This document shows, piece after piece, positions 21,985-32,944 of a DNA stretch of 64,000 nucleotides. The notes under the pieces are model-generated. The model searched no databases. It worked only from the letters and a program-made list of their open reading frames with translations, and had not been told where the DNA came from. Both the position numbers and the translations under genes were made by a program. The stretch comes from Spirometra erinaceieuropaei (lineage: Eukaryota > Platyhelminthes > Cestoda > Diphyllobothriidea > Diphyllobothriidae), in contig CACRXP010000015.1 in assembly GCA_902702965.1 (NCBI GenBank), positions 1,914,914-1,978,913 of the forward strand, written 5' to 3'. Each line of letters starts with the position of its first letter. Position 1 is the first letter of the stretch.

Positions 21985-22060
21985 ACGCGCAAGCCACTGT
22001 CCCTGCGTCCATCCTGCTATGGGACATCGAGGTAACGACAGTCGAACTGTCATACTCGTT
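21985..22060 (+). repeat. Dispersed repeat family R1, copy 2
   Basis: GCAAGCCACTGTCCCTGC, followed by a CATCCTGCT.. and GGACATCG block, matches 190-265. The copy is short and the boundaries are unclear. Confidence 0.35.
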
Positions 22061-25000
22061 CTCTAGGAACTGCCCACAAATACAGCTTCTCACAGCTACT
22101 TGGCAGTGAGCGAATGATAATTGATGAGATGACCGATCACTAGTACAGCTCCAGTGCCGGATTTGGCGGTCTCGTTGCAACCTGAAGCTTAAACTAGGTC
22201 ATCACAGGCAGTTGCACAACGACTAGTAATGATGTAGAACTAGCACCAGAGCAGACAAGGTGATCGCCTATTGTCAACCAACGAAACCCCAAGTCAGAAA
22301 GTACTTCCCAGCCGCCCTTACATTGGTTGCTATTTATTCTTCATAACGAGTGTTGCCGTTAAGGCTTGCCAGTTAACTGTCACAGATCTCGAGCCTTAAA
22401 GGGTCTGATGGAAACGCCCACACTGGAATCCTAGAACTAAAGGAAGCCACCCCAGTACCAAATAGCTCTATACAACCGTCGGCCTGTGGGATTTTAAACA
22501 CATAGGTGATTACGGTACGCAGGCTCTCGTTCAATTTATCACCAGTATCCTGAAGTGTCGAAAGAAACAACTGTAATTGGGGATGATTTGTTATTTATTG
22601 TACTGAGGAAAGAACACCAAATAAAAAAAGGAGAGAGAACGCGTCGAAGAGCTGCAATTTAGGAATACTATCTCGACTACGTATTGCCTAAGGTTATTTA
22701 TCGACCTTTGAGAGGAAGAGCCCATTGCGCATGAATCATTTCGATAATTGGAATTTAGGAAAATACGCCGAAGGTGCAAAACAAGCTATATTTAAAACAT
22801 TTGAGGATTTTGCGTGTCTGAGTCTTCATAAAACGTCTAACGGGAAAATACCACGTGGAGGCATACTATCTTATAAGTGGCACGTATGCAGCAAGTTCCA
22901 GAAAAAGTTGTTCTGTTTGCTATAAAATAAATTTATCTGTGCTGATACTATATGAATGACAAAATCCACCAGTCAGAGGTGAATAAAAATTCTTGGGGTC
23001 TTTTTGTCGACAGATCGTTAGGCACACAATAAGTCAGATAAAAAGGTGGGCGCATAAACGCACAAGTTATAGTGTGATGGGGGCACGCCACGAATACTTA
23101 GAAGCACGATACTTATATTAGTACGTTTTGACCAAAGCTACAGAGTACGTTCTGTGCAAGCAGGCGTGCTCAACAGGTCAGGGGTTAAAGAGTCAGCTTG
23201 TTTTGTAAACGGCGTATAGGTGTTTGAAGTTCGTATCAAAATGAACTTTTACATTTATTTGGTGGTATTTAATCACGTACACGGACTCACCTTGGCATTG
23301 TGAAGGAGACGACGTAGCTCGATTAGGCGATCCAGAAGATAGTGCTGACGCTGTTTAGGTTGATCCCTAGACGCTAAGTATATGTGCTTGCAATGCATGA
23401 CAGCTGCTTCCAGTTTTTCGGTTGAAGAGAGCGCACAAACGTCGGGCTGAAAGTTTACACCAAAAACATGACAAAGAACGTAAGTTGGGTTCTAGGGATG
23501 GGAGTGATGTATAGAGGAGAAAATGATTAGAGATCAGTAAATCATTCCTACTGCTTTTGTGACAAAACGTCGAAATTAAGTCCACACTTACGAGTTTGTC
23601 GAATGGCTGAATTGGTTTGATAGAAAAACCAAACGTCAACTAACGAGACAGGCACTTCCAGAGCTAACTGGCCAGATTACTAGAGAAGCACTGGATGGAA
23701 ACGTTACACAGAAAACTAGAAATGCATTGAGGTGCGAAGAACAAAAAGTACTCGTAGTAAATCCCAGCGAGTAAGAGCAGTAATAGTAATAAAGAAATAA
23801 TAGTATTTCTGGACAGAAGTCAGCAGACTGTAAATAAGTGCTGCAATCCGAATGATAAATGTTAGCGTCACATAACTGTCACGAGGAAGTAATTTGGACT
23901 TTTTACAAAGATGGCTCTTTTAAGATCTGTCGAAAGGCAAGGCAATGAACTAGAAATTGACTTAAAGGCAGTTTGAGGTAATAGTACCGTATACGGAGCC
24001 ACGAACTTCGCTTAGTATAATTACCTCGCAGCTCATCCTAATAGCATTCTAGTCGCCGAGGGCTAGCCTGGTCGCCCGGTAGCGGGCTAGTATACGCGCA
24101 AAGGGACCGCACAATCTTGACGTGTAAAATGCATTCGGCTTAGCATCGAGGTTCCATTGCACGACTGAGCACTGCAAACTGCTCTGCATTGGCCCGCGAA
24201 TCAAACGAGCCAGTAAATGTCTAGCCCTGCGCGCCTAAATGCTAGCACAAACATATGGTCATATGCCCGTGCGCCTGCCAGTCAGACGACTAAGAAGCAC
24301 ATGTGTCCTGTGATCAGGGATGACACCTGACACGAAATACGAAGGAGACTTACAAAGAGGTCTTCGAAAAATGAGGCATTCTGGTCAGCAATACAGGTGT
24401 TGTCTTCAATCTGGGATTTGTCTACAAAAGAAATGAGTCCACTGGGCAAATACACATACCATTATTCTCTACATAAAAAGTTAGAACAGTCGTTTGGGCC
24501 ACATCATTAGAAGAATTAAACGGATTGGCGCGGACAGGAGTACCTCCTTCCATAAACGCGTGATCCTTTGGGGTCTTCCGGCGTTGGCTAATTTTCATCA
24601 CACGCGCCCAAGCGAGAATATTTCAAACCGTGAGGAGTATTTTTATCACAAAGAAAATAGGGCAGAAAGTCCACGGTATTTTAAAAGAACCCGAAGCCCC
24701 ATCCTATAATGAATTAATATCTGAAAAGAAGACACCCGAAAAGGTTTGGCGGATAGTGGGACATTGAAGAAAATATACAAGTAATTAACAACTGGCGAAA
24801 CTGCTGGTAAAGACAGTGGAGAAAACAGAAAAGGGTTAAAAATGTTTATAGACAATTTCACGTAGACTAAGTAATATTTCTTAAGAACGGAGGAAGGGAG
24901 CTAAAATTAGACAATTGTTCTTCTTGTAGTCTGAATAATTTGTACCATGAATGAAAAAAACATGAAGTCTTAGGAACCGAATCTAGCCATGTCTTCACTT

Positions 25001-25541
25001 AGTTCCTGTCTATTTTAAGTTTTTAGATGTCGTATTACAACTAATCTACCAGACACTAAGTGGTAATTAGTCCGCGTCAAAACACATGTGTTGAATATCC
25101 CAGGAAGGCGAGGTAACGGGTCTGTAAAAGCTGCAGAATACTAAATTGGTTACTTTTCCGATCTTTTTGAAGACCTTATGTGCCTTGAAGTCACCGCAGT
25201 CGCGTCGTTTTATGGCCACAGTCTCCGTCACATGTTATCTGACGTCTGTGAGCTACCGTCTCTTATTATATATTTTGCGCCTTCGAAAATCAAGTCACAA
25301 TTTTTCTTGCCCATTATTTTGATGGGACCCCGACGGGTCTTTAATAAAAATAATTTAATTGTATTTTAATTAAATGCCGATTCTGTTTAATTTTAAAATG
25401 ATTTTGTCCCCGGGTGAAGTAGTACACCGGCAAAATCGGTAATTCTACTATAGACTCTGTTAAGAAGGGTGCAAACAATGTCCAAACACAAAACTCCTTA
25501 TTTATTTGGTCTCCTGAGCTTTCTGAATAATGCAGTTTAAT
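22061..25541. other. Unassigned stretch of about 3.5 kb
   Basis: No gene or repeat was recognised. The 23990-24320 part is GC-richer than its flanks. A plus-strand frame at 24494 begins GHIIRR, which vaguely recalls the FGHVLRR motif of RTE LINE tails, but nothing around it supports that. Confidence 0.35.
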
Positions 25542-25545
25542 TCGG

Positions 25546-25567
25546 TAAATAAATAAATAAATAAATT
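25546..25567 (-). repeat. (TTTA)n LINE tail microsatellite
   Basis: Five TAAA units on the plus strand directly adjoin the end of the LINE-A 3' sequence (CTGGCATTAAATTAAAA on the minus strand). This is the expected place for the simple-repeat tail of this kind of LINE. Confidence 0.75.
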
Positions 25568-25858
25568 TTAATTTAATGCCAGTTTACAGGCATTGTCAAG
25601 GGAAGCGATTAAACACAAATCCGACCAGCAGTGAAAAAAAACTCCTGAGCTTAAGGCATAAAAATATAGTTGATGGTGGTTTTTGTGGTTTGGAGGGCTC
25701 AGGGGAAAAAAACTGTCGGCGGTGGTAGAATATCGACCGTCAAGAAGGGGGGAGGTTGCACGGTATCGGAGATTATCGGACGTCAAATTCCTATCATGAA
25801 GTTGGGGATAGTTAAAGTAGAGGCGTTGAGGAACAGCTGGTGAGACCGGCCATAGTGT

Positions 25859-26140
25859 TCAGAGACCACAAACGCCATCGCTACGGTACAATCGATCAGT
25901 AGATTCAGCACCCAAAATTTGTGGGAGATTTTCTGAATGCAAAAATCGAGTAATAGTTATCTTAAATAAAGGAAAATTTTGCAGAGTTTTCACACTCATG
26001 GGTAGTTTATTCCAAATAGCAATTGCATTTACAGAAAAGAACCGACGATATTTAACAGTACGTGCCAGAGGCAGAAATAAGAAGACCTCACGGTGACTGT
26101 TACGTCGTGGGTGGATATGATGTCTTAAAGAGGTGAGTGG
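25859..26140 (-). pseudogene. LINE-A RT-protein C-terminus
   Basis: The minus-strand frame contains ARTVKYRRFFSVNAIAIWNK and LPMSVKTLQNFPLFK. This is the RR.FF..R....WN.LP...... pattern that closes the protein after the RT domain in CR1/Jockey-group LINEs. It stops at 25859. Its N-terminal side runs into the N gap, so the RT catalytic core is not visible. It lies downstream of the ORF2 start at 27802 in the same orientation, which suggests the same element. Confidence 0.7.
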
Positions 26141-26175
26141 NNNNNNNNNNNNNNNNNNNNNNNNNNNNNNNNNNN
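26141..26175. other. Assembly gap (35 N)
   Basis: Unknown bases. The gap size may be nominal, and the adjoining inverted repeat suggests that the join here deserves caution. Confidence 0.99.
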
Positions 26176-26311
26176 CCTGAGCCCTCCAAACCACAAAAAC
26201 CACCATCAACTATATTTTTATGCCTTAAGCTCAGGAGTTTTTTTTCACTGCCGGTCGGATTTGTCTTTAATCGCTTCCCTTGACAATGCCTGTAAACTGG
26301 CATTAAATTAA

Positions 26312-26365
26312 AAAAATTATAAATTATAAAATTATTAATTATAAAAATTATAAATTATTTAATTA
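26312..26365. repeat. AT-only low-complexity tract
   Basis: A run of AATTATAAATTAT-like units with no G or C for about 50 bases separates the right arm of the inverted repeat from the broken RT frame of LINE-A. It may be a degenerate LINE tail belonging to the inverted copy. Confidence 0.6.
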
Positions 26366-27802
26366 TAAGAGAGATGGGAAGATCGTGTTTGCATCGGCTT
26401 TTAACATGCTTACTGGGACACCATCAGGGCCTGGACTATAAGATTGACGAAAACGCCGAATCGCAACAGTCACATCCCACAGAGTGAAAGTTATAGTTTC
26501 TAGAACTGCCCCGGTCAATGACTGGATGGTCGGAAGCGGAGTGGTCGAGTCTTCAATGAACGTTTTGGACAGGAAATCATTGAAGCTATCCGCGGTTAAC
26601 TGGGCATAAACTATGGGATTTCCGAGATCGTCTCGAAGGATGGGATACTGCGTCTTTCTCTGAGTTCGTATTTTTCTAGAGAAAAGTTTCGAGACACTTA
26701 ACGAATGGTTTTCAGTAAAGTGGACCTCTTCGGCTAGCTGTTTTTCTTCAGACAATCTCTTAGCTCGATCAAAAATATCACAAATCAAGGGCAGAACAGA
26801 AACATCGTTCTGCAGATGGAAACGACGATAAAGCCTGCGCAATCTGCGACGAAAGGGTAAAGGTAGGAAAATCTCATCCCCAACATTAATAATTTTCTTA
26901 CGGGGGACAAAATGAGAAATAAGTGGACCCAAAATTTCGTACAGTTTTGCAGTGCAAACATTTACATCCGAACTAAGGAAGAACTCAGTCCAGTTGTAGG
27001 AATTAAGGTGTGTTAATAATTCGGTTGAGCGAGTTGATCGGAAATTGCGGAAAAAGTTATACTTTTGGGACGACATTTCGTCAGCCTCGAATTCCAACGT
27101 TGAAAAAACTATGTCATGGTCTGAGCCCCCGAGTGGGCCTAGGGATGACACTGACGATGGCAAGCAGCCTCTACAGAAAATTAGGTCAAGTATTCTTGAG
27201 CCTCGGGTGGGAAAATCGACAACCTGAATCCACATCCCGACATCCACAGCCTCAAGAAAGTCATCGAACCTTCTGGGGCCTGAAGGCGGAGACCAGCGGA
27301 CTTCAGGGAGATTAAAGTCACCCGCAACCAGTTGATACTTAAAGCTTAAGTCGGCCGCAGCATGAAATGCCTGTGAGACTAAGCGATCAAAATTGTCATT
27401 GGCGTTGGGAGGGCGATAGACGCAGCCAACGAGTAAGGAGAACTTATTTTTTAGTGCAACCTGGAGCCAGCAGCTGCCTTCTACCGCTGAAAAGTGCGGG
27501 AGGTCCAACGGCAAACATGTAAGTGTTTGCTTAACGTAGACGCAGCTGCCCCCACCACGGCTATCTTGGCGATCATTTCGAATGCGATTGTAGCCTAGAA
27601 GAGAGAGTTCGGAGTCAGCTACTGCGGCTGATACCCACGTCTCAGTTACTAAAACAATATCAGGACAATGGACGAAAACCTGAGTCTGAAGCAAAGACAT
27701 CTTATTAAGCAAGGATCTGGCATTTAAAACAAAAAGTTTGAAGGGAAAGGCTGATAGTTTTTGAGGGAGGTGGGCTAAATCGTCCAGTTCTGGGTCGCCC
27801 AC
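26366..27802 (-). pseudogene. LINE-A ORF2, apurinic-type endonuclease domain and start of RT
   Basis: The frame of about 479 codons opens with a short leader, then an AP-endonuclease-like domain at about residues 20-240. Visible signatures are FVLNARSLLNK, DIVLVTETWVS, GGGSCVYVK, GCVYRPPN, VAGDFNLPEVRW and GGSDHDIVF, which hold the catalytic N, E, Y, D..N and SDH residues. A linker of about 180 residues follows, then the first RT block SPGPDGVPVSMLK near residue 460, where the sequence breaks into the AT tract. The enzyme nicks the target for target-primed reverse transcription. There are no stops inside, so the element was active fairly recently, but the RT core is missing. Confidence 0.9.
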
Positions 27803-29223
27803 GGAGCAAACGGTCCGGATGCAACCATCGGGTTCTGCAAAAAATTTTGTGGCATCAAAAAATTCTGACGTGGATAAAAAAGGGGAGGACTTGGGGGAGG
27901 GAATGACGGGCAGGTAAACTGGTAACTATTGTTAGCAAACTTATTTTCAGCTGGAAATCCGCGGGGCAGATACTGCAACGTATTTCCGCCGGGACGAAAC
28001 TGATGATCGGATGAATTAACTGATTCAGTATGGACATTATCATGAGGAATAAATTGGTAAAACGGCCGTGGAGGAAACAAGTTAGGGGGTGGGGGACGCA
28101 TTGTTTCCATTGGAACAAGAGGTCTATTAAACGGTGGGAAAATCGGCATATTCGGCCTAACTGCCTTGATATGAGGGCTGGGGGGCAGTTGCGAACCCGC
28201 TACGTTTTGAGTCGGGGTATTTGAGGCACTGTTCGCCGATTGTGGAAGAAAGCATTTTATACTGGTGCTGGATTTATTGGGTGTCCGAGTGGCTGAGACA
28301 GCAATTGGATTTGCCTTTGACTTAGACACATGCTTAGGCTTACTAGGGATTGCTGAGGGAGTCGATAGAGGCGTGTTTATACCAGGCGTGGTGGTGTGTT
28401 TAAAGAGGTCAGCATTAAAAGTAGTCGAACTCCCTACGGAATTGACTATGCCGTGACTTGCAGATGCCGCAGGTGGTGTTGTAGAGGACATATTCAGACT
28501 GACAGTAGGTGTCATTATCTTGGTGTTGGTTTTTGCCGATTTCAGTTTATTCAGTCTTCGCTGCAGGGGTGTGAGGTCTGGCGAAACGGAGCAGCGCCAT
28601 TTACGGCAGAAGTCTCTAGTCATCTCCCTACTCGACAAGATAAAATCGACTTCTATCATGGAGAAAAGGGTAACTAGTATCGGCGCATTACGGCTAAGCG
28701 AGCGAAGTCGCTTAGCTTGTGCGACACTAAAACTCAAACCACAACTTTGTAGGAACAAATGCGCTCCCTCCATAGCAGATAAGTGGCTCGGAATGTTTCG
28801 CAGTACGAAATTATGCTTGCGTTTAATTCGTTCCTCAGTTTCCGAACTTATTACCCCAATAAGTTTAAAAGCTTGTTCAAGCACTTTTTCAGAAGTGCTG
28901 TTTATGTCTCCATAAATCAGCTGATCGATTATTTCGCCGGCTGATGGCCTGCAACGACTAGCAGAGGCGTATTTTTGGACGACTGAAGGGTCGAGAGGTT
29001 CAATATGTACTAAAGGGATTTGTGAGTTAATCAGATCTGCAGACGGCGAAGAACATACGCTGGCGTCTGCCATGTCTTCAGTCCCGATTTTAGCACAGAG
29101 AGACGGTGGGGAGGCCGCAAGCTTTCGCCTTTTAGCACGTGCTCTGCGGGGCATTACTGACAAAAAAACGTTTTCCGTTACAGAGGAAGGATAAAAACGT
29201 TGCCAACGTACGGAAACGCGCAC
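27775..29223 (-). CDS. LINE-A ORF1 protein
   Basis: An open frame of 482 codons lies upstream of the endonuclease ORF and overlaps its start by 28 bases. Residues about 20-35 are basic (RRARAKRRK). A central part with ISSETEERIKRKHNFVLRNI, KRLRSLSRNAPILVTLFS and VSPDLTPLQRRLNKLKSAK has the order of nucleic-acid-binding ORF1 proteins of CR1-type LINEs: an RRM-like core, the LG/RPRP-type strand, then a xxDLTPxxRxxxxxLxxxL helix. The C-terminal half is rich in Pro, Ser and Asn (PPPSPPLFYPR-type stretches). It probably binds element RNA in the cytoplasm. The start is given as the first Met in frame at 29223, and an internal Met (VMPRRARAK) about 24 residues on is also plausible. Confidence 0.8.
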   Translation of the reverse strand: MRVSVRWQRFYPSSVTENVFLSVMPRRARAKRRKLAASPPSLCAKIGTEDMADASVCSSPSADLINSQIPLVHIEPLDPSVVQKYASASRCRPSAGEIIDQLIYGDINSTSEKVLEQAFKLIGVISSETEERIKRKHNFVLRNIPSHLSAMEGAHLFLQSCGLSFSVAQAKRLRSLSRNAPILVTLFSMIEVDFILSSREMTRDFCRKWRCSVSPDLTPLQRRLNKLKSAKTNTKIMTPTVSLNMSSTTPPAASASHGIVNSVGSSTTFNADLFKHTTTPGINTPLSTPSAIPSKPKHVSKSKANPIAVSATRTPNKSSTSIKCFLPQSANSASNTPTQNVAGSQLPPSPHIKAVRPNMPIFPPFNRPLVPMETMRPPPPNLFPPRPFYQFIPHDNVHTESVNSSDHQFRPGGNTLQYLPRGFPAENKFANNSYQFTCPSFPPPSPPLFYPRQNFLMPQNFLQNPMVASGPFAPWATQNWTI

Positions 29224-29483
29224 TGAGTAGCAAGTATTACTGTTTTTTAACTACAAAAACTAGAAAGCGGTAGTAGGGAAAGGATTCACTACAATGGATT
29301 TTTTACAAAATACGACTATTTTGCCAGACTGTCAAACAAAACTGGAAAAAAACTTTTACCTTATATAGAAAGGCGACTTTTAAAACGGACTCAAGTAAAA
29401 AACAGGCATTAATTACTTAAGAATATCCAGATAAATGCAGAGCTTCACTTATCTTTGAAATTGAGCTGCGCGCCTTGCATGAG

Positions 29484-30935
29484 GGATAGAGGCAGAACCT
29501 TGGAAAACCCTATTTCCAGATAGACGTATGAAAAAAACATGCAGATATTTACATAGCAGTTATACCAGTCATTGATAGCATGTAAATGTTTGACTATCAA
29601 GCATAAATTTATCTAGTCTTATTTTTTAGGTCTCAACGTTTTCCGCTAAGACAACGCAGTTTGACAATTTGTTCCATCCCTTAACCAAGCGGTGGGAGAA
29701 GAATTTGGCCCGCAATGCAAGTTTGGCATATTTCGTTTTCAATTTGTATTGGTGTCCTCGGAGATTTGTCTTCCTCGCCAGTTTGAAGAAATCGTCAAAC
29801 CGAAGATCACAGTCTAGCCCTCGGACGATCCTGAAGGCCATGATCATATCCCCTCTGTATTGTCTTTAAGAGAGAGGAAATATTTTTAGCTTTTCTGGCC
29901 GTCCCTCATAAGGTTAGCTACTTAATCCGACGACTAGCTTGGTTGCTCTTCGTAGTACGTTCTCCAGTAGGGTGTAATCGCTTTTAGCCCGGGGACACCA
30001 TGCCTGGACACAGTATTCCAACAATGGTCGAACGTATGCTCCAAATACTCGGCCGAAAAGTTCTTCATCAAAATTGACGAAGGATCTTCTAATCGAGCCT
30101 AGGACACCCATAGCTTTCTTGGATACTTTGGCACAGTGATACGATGGTTTGATAGTTGACGTCATCCCCACACCGAGGTTTCTTAACTCGTTGACTGATT
30201 CGAGTTGGTGACCTCCTATGAAGCACTGAGATTCAAATCTCAACGGCCTCCTGTTGCTCGAACGTAATCGGATAAGTAAGCATTTGTTAAGATTAAGGCT
30301 AAGACACCACTCATCACACCATTGTTGCAAGCGATTCAAATTGTCTTGCAACTGTACAGAGTCTTGCGGCTTCTCTATTGATTTCCACAATTTGAGATCG
30401 TCGGCAAACGACACACACTCGCAGTTCACACACTTCGGCAGTCGTTCACCTATATTGAAAACAGGATTGGACCCAGAACGCTTCCCTACGGAAAGTCACT
30501 GTGCACGGATGCCCATTTCGATTTAGCGTTTCCTATGCAGACACGCTGAGATCTGCCCGTAAGAAAATCGGCTAGCCGTTTTAACAGATTTCCGTTCACA
30601 CCCACTTGACGTAGTTTAAATATAAAAAGTCTGTGTGGAACACTGTCAAAAAGCCTTTTTGAAGTCAATGTACACGACGTTGACTGATAAGCCCATGTCG
30701 ATTGATTTCGTCCAGCTCTCCATACATACTAGCAGGTTAGTGTGACAGGATCGACTGAGCAAGTTGTTTCCTTCGAGGTGTCACATAAACTCCATTTTTA
30801 TTACTTTATCTATCAACTTGCAACAGATGCCTGTGGGAGTCACTGGTCTGAACCTATTTGGGCCCGTTCTCTCGCTATCTTTATATGTGGGGCTTATATT
30901 TGCTTTCTTCCAGTCAGTAGGCAAAGGTATCGCTT
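29484..30935 (-). pseudogene. CR1-like LINE (LINE-B), RT core to 3' end, decayed
   Basis: Minus-strand conceptual translation gives, in order, DWKKANISPTYK, FRPVTPTGICCKLIDKVI, SCHTNLLVCMESWTKSI, VVYIDFKKAFDSVPHRL (motif A), FADDLKLW (motif C, about 30400), LNLNKCLLI, LRNLGVGMTS, GAYVRPLLEYCVQAWCP and RATKLVVGL. After a stop near 29913 it continues with RIVRGLDCDLRFDDFFKLAR. A run of five Ts near 30653 shifts the frame inside the motif A region, and a stop interrupts the finger region near 30789. The last 400 bases match 37440-37830 on the opposite strand, which marks the same family. The endonuclease and ORF1 are missing (5' truncation at about 30935). Confidence 0.88.
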
Positions 30936-31044
30936 ACCAAACCGTGGCGTGCGTCCCAAAACCTTCGGCTTTTTGCGTGGTTTTCGTTGATTATAACAAT
31001 GATAATATTGTTATTCGCTTGCAAACGTCTTCTACAGAAGACCG

Positions 31045-31480
31045 AACGTTGCGCTAAGCCATATGATTGAAATGGTGGGGATGTCATATGACGAATTCCC
31101 CATCTCTGACAAAACTCTTTGAACAGAGAGGACGTAAACTGGGTCTGACTGTCGGCCACGACTTCGGCGTGGATGCCGTAGCACGCAATGAATTAGCCCA
31201 GATTCATAGCCGTGGTATTCGCGGTTTCTTACGTGACTTCAGGGCTTTTAGCAATTTCGGCCGTGTGCCGACGCTGAATAAGAACATCTTATTGTAGAAC
31301 AGTGCGGCATAATTTAGGTGCGCTCGGATCCACGGCCTCTTGACTTCTGGCCATGGCGCAGGTGGTACTTTCGTTCAGTCCTTCGCGAACCCTCCGCACG
31401 GCCCACAATTCTTGACAAACGCTTATACTTCAACGTCGATGTCGGGCAGTAGACACACCTGCGTGCCAGCTGTTTCATGC
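31045..31480 (-). pseudogene. Ty3/Gypsy integrase fragment, decayed
   Basis: Read on the minus strand with several stops, the translation gives a zinc-binding part (DVEV.AFVKNCGPCGGFAK), then VPPAPWPEVKRPWIRAHLNY, then TANTTAMNLG.FIACYGIHA, EVVADSQTQFTSSLFKEFCQ and RWGIRHMTSPPF. This is the standard Gypsy integrase series (HHCC-type C..C, W.R.H.D.AGP, D.GTQF, SPP.HP..NG.AER). The second catalytic position is preserved as the D of ADSQTQF, while the first reads N in HLNYA. It directly adjoins LINE-B. Because Gypsy RT and RNase H lie on the same strand at 38040-39850, this may be the other half of the same element, split by LINE insertions. Confidence 0.8.
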
Positions 31481-31639
31481 GGATCATGTCAGCAAAGTAA
31501 GGGCGAAAACTCGTACGCCACAAAAATGCGCAACTCATCGATGGACATGGATGTCACAAGCCCGACAGCAGGCTCGTCGAAAGCCTGTCGAACAAACAGA
31601 ATTCCAGAAAAAATGACCCTGTGTGAAAGATCCAAAGAG

Positions 31640-32690
31640 ATGCTTGAGACTGAACCGCCAAGTTCTCAGTCTGTGAGCAATGGGGATACAGCCATAAGGG
31701 CGGTCCTAGAGTCTGAGACTCAATCTACCGCAAGCAAGAGAGGGAAGGGTGCAAGCGCCAGTTTTTTCTCCGAGAGATCACATTATGTTGTAGTGCAAGG
31801 AGTTCCTGAAGCCCCTGGTGACACCCCAAAAGAGAGGATAAAACACGATCTGCTGACATTCCAAAACTTACTGAATGACAACTAAGAACCCCGTGAGGTC
31901 ATAATAATTTCGAAGAACTTTTGATTTGGGCCTTTGGTTGGAATCAGCGCAGAGAAGAAGGTGACTGAGACCCTTAAAAGTCGTATTGGGAAACGAACAG
32001 CGAGCAGATGCAATCTTGTCGCGAAAATCCAGGCTTCCAAACAACCACCGTGGACTGTTTTTCAACCGGACCGTCGTCCAATCGATCGAACAAAAATTAG
32101 AACATTGGTACAAATTACAATATAATAATAAAAATAATATAGGAAAATGTGCAGAGTATATTAAACGAATTGGGCGAAATAAACCTGACCGTGGCTCATT
32201 TCCGGTCCGATTTGATAGCTCTAACAAAATCATGGTTGAATGTGCAGATAAAAGGCGCGCAAATTATGCTGGATGGCTTTCGCTTCTTCAGTTGGACCGA
32301 AATAGATGAAGGGATAAGGACGTTGCGATATTTATGCGAGATGGCGTCGACTACGTCATAGCTAAGCCCATCCCATGTAGAAACATTGGTTGTGAAGTAA
32401 TCAATAGTTATTTGAAATTGCCAAACCACTCAATCCGCCCATAGCCCTGGTTCACAGGCCGCCTGGACAGTGGACAGATGAGGCTGATGCCCTCACCAAA
32501 ATAAAAGGAATTTATCATAGCAAACACATAATGCTACTTTGTGATTTCAACTGTCCAGATATCGAATGGGATTTGATGCACTGCACGCGATCAGAAAACT
32601 CCTTCATGCAGAAATTTATTAAATTGATCAATGATGAGTTCCTCACCTAACGTGTTTTAATGGACATTCGATTCGGAGTCAGACAGTAGT
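31640..32690 (+). pseudogene. CR1-like LINE (LINE-C), ORF1 tail and endonuclease fragment
   Basis: Plus strand. The end of the frame 31340-31885 (HYVVVQGVPEAPGDTPKER, then DLLTFQNLLND) looks like an ORF1 RRM-type core. It is followed after a stop by GRKVT-like and SRIGKRTASRCN-type pieces. From about 32149 an endonuclease begins: ELGEINLTVAHFRSDLIALT, KSWLNVQIKGAQIMLDGFRF, FMRDGVDYVIAKPI and LLCDFNCPDIEWD. These match the E, Y/GD.N blocks of AP endonucleases. At least three frame changes and several stops occur, and the RT domain is absent. The first 90 codons of the 31340 frame overlap the antisense Gypsy integrase and are not real coding. Confidence 0.7.
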
Positions 32691-32735
32691 CAAGTTGTTT
32701 GGATTTCATCATCTGATTGGAATCAGACAGGCCCC

Positions 32736-32760
32736 TTATGTATGTATGTATGTATGTATA
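32736..32760 (-). repeat. (CATA)n LINE tail microsatellite
   Basis: TATG units on the plus strand (CATA on the minus strand) adjoin the end of the LINE-D 3' sequence, 185 bases after its RT stop codon. This is the expected tail position. Confidence 0.75.
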
Positions 32761-32944
32761 TTGAAGGGTTACAGGCAGAGCCCTTGATGACCCTATTTAT
32801 GTACAGTGCTTTCGCAGATTCATACTCAAAAATAAAATAACATTGCAGGCATTTAAAATGTGATTGGGTCACAGTTCAATCGTAAGCGTAAGGTAGTGTA
32901 TAGGGTCACTGTAAATTAGTGCTGAAGATTGTATATGACAGATT

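Larger units (their letters stand above)
25568..26311. repeat. 136-bp inverted repeat enclosing the LINE-A tail and the N gap
   Basis: 25568-25703 and 26176-26311 are reverse complements with only a few differences (for example AACACAAAT against AGACAAAT). Each carries the LINE 3' end. The right arm starts exactly at the edge of the 35-N gap (CCTGAGCCCTCC), and the left arm stops at the same sequence. This may be a real second LINE tail in opposite orientation, or a mis-joined contig end. Confidence 0.85.
25546..29400 (-). mobile_element. CR1-like LINE (LINE-A), two ORFs, broken by a gap and an inverted copy of its own tail
   Basis: Minus-strand order: 5' region (about 29400-29224), ORF1 (29223-27775), ORF2 with endonuclease and the start of RT (27802-26366), an inverted tail copy (26311-26176), the N gap (26175-26141), the RT-protein C-terminus (26140-25859), a 3' untranslated part, and a (TTTA)n tail (25567-25546). 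The RT core is missing between 26366 and 26140. The simplest reading is one element whose middle was lost or not assembled. The ORF1-ORF2 overlap and the simple-repeat tail fit CR1/Jockey-group LINEs. Confidence 0.75.

Noticed and set aside
24494..24709. Possible RTE LINE tail (GHIIRR at the frame start)
   Set aside because: The match is six residues, with no support from the rest of the frame or from neighbouring sequence.
31340..31640. N-terminal half of the 181-codon plus-strand frame 31340-31885
   Set aside because: It is antisense to the clearly recognisable Gypsy integrase fragment. Only the last ~60-80 codons look like a LINE ORF1.
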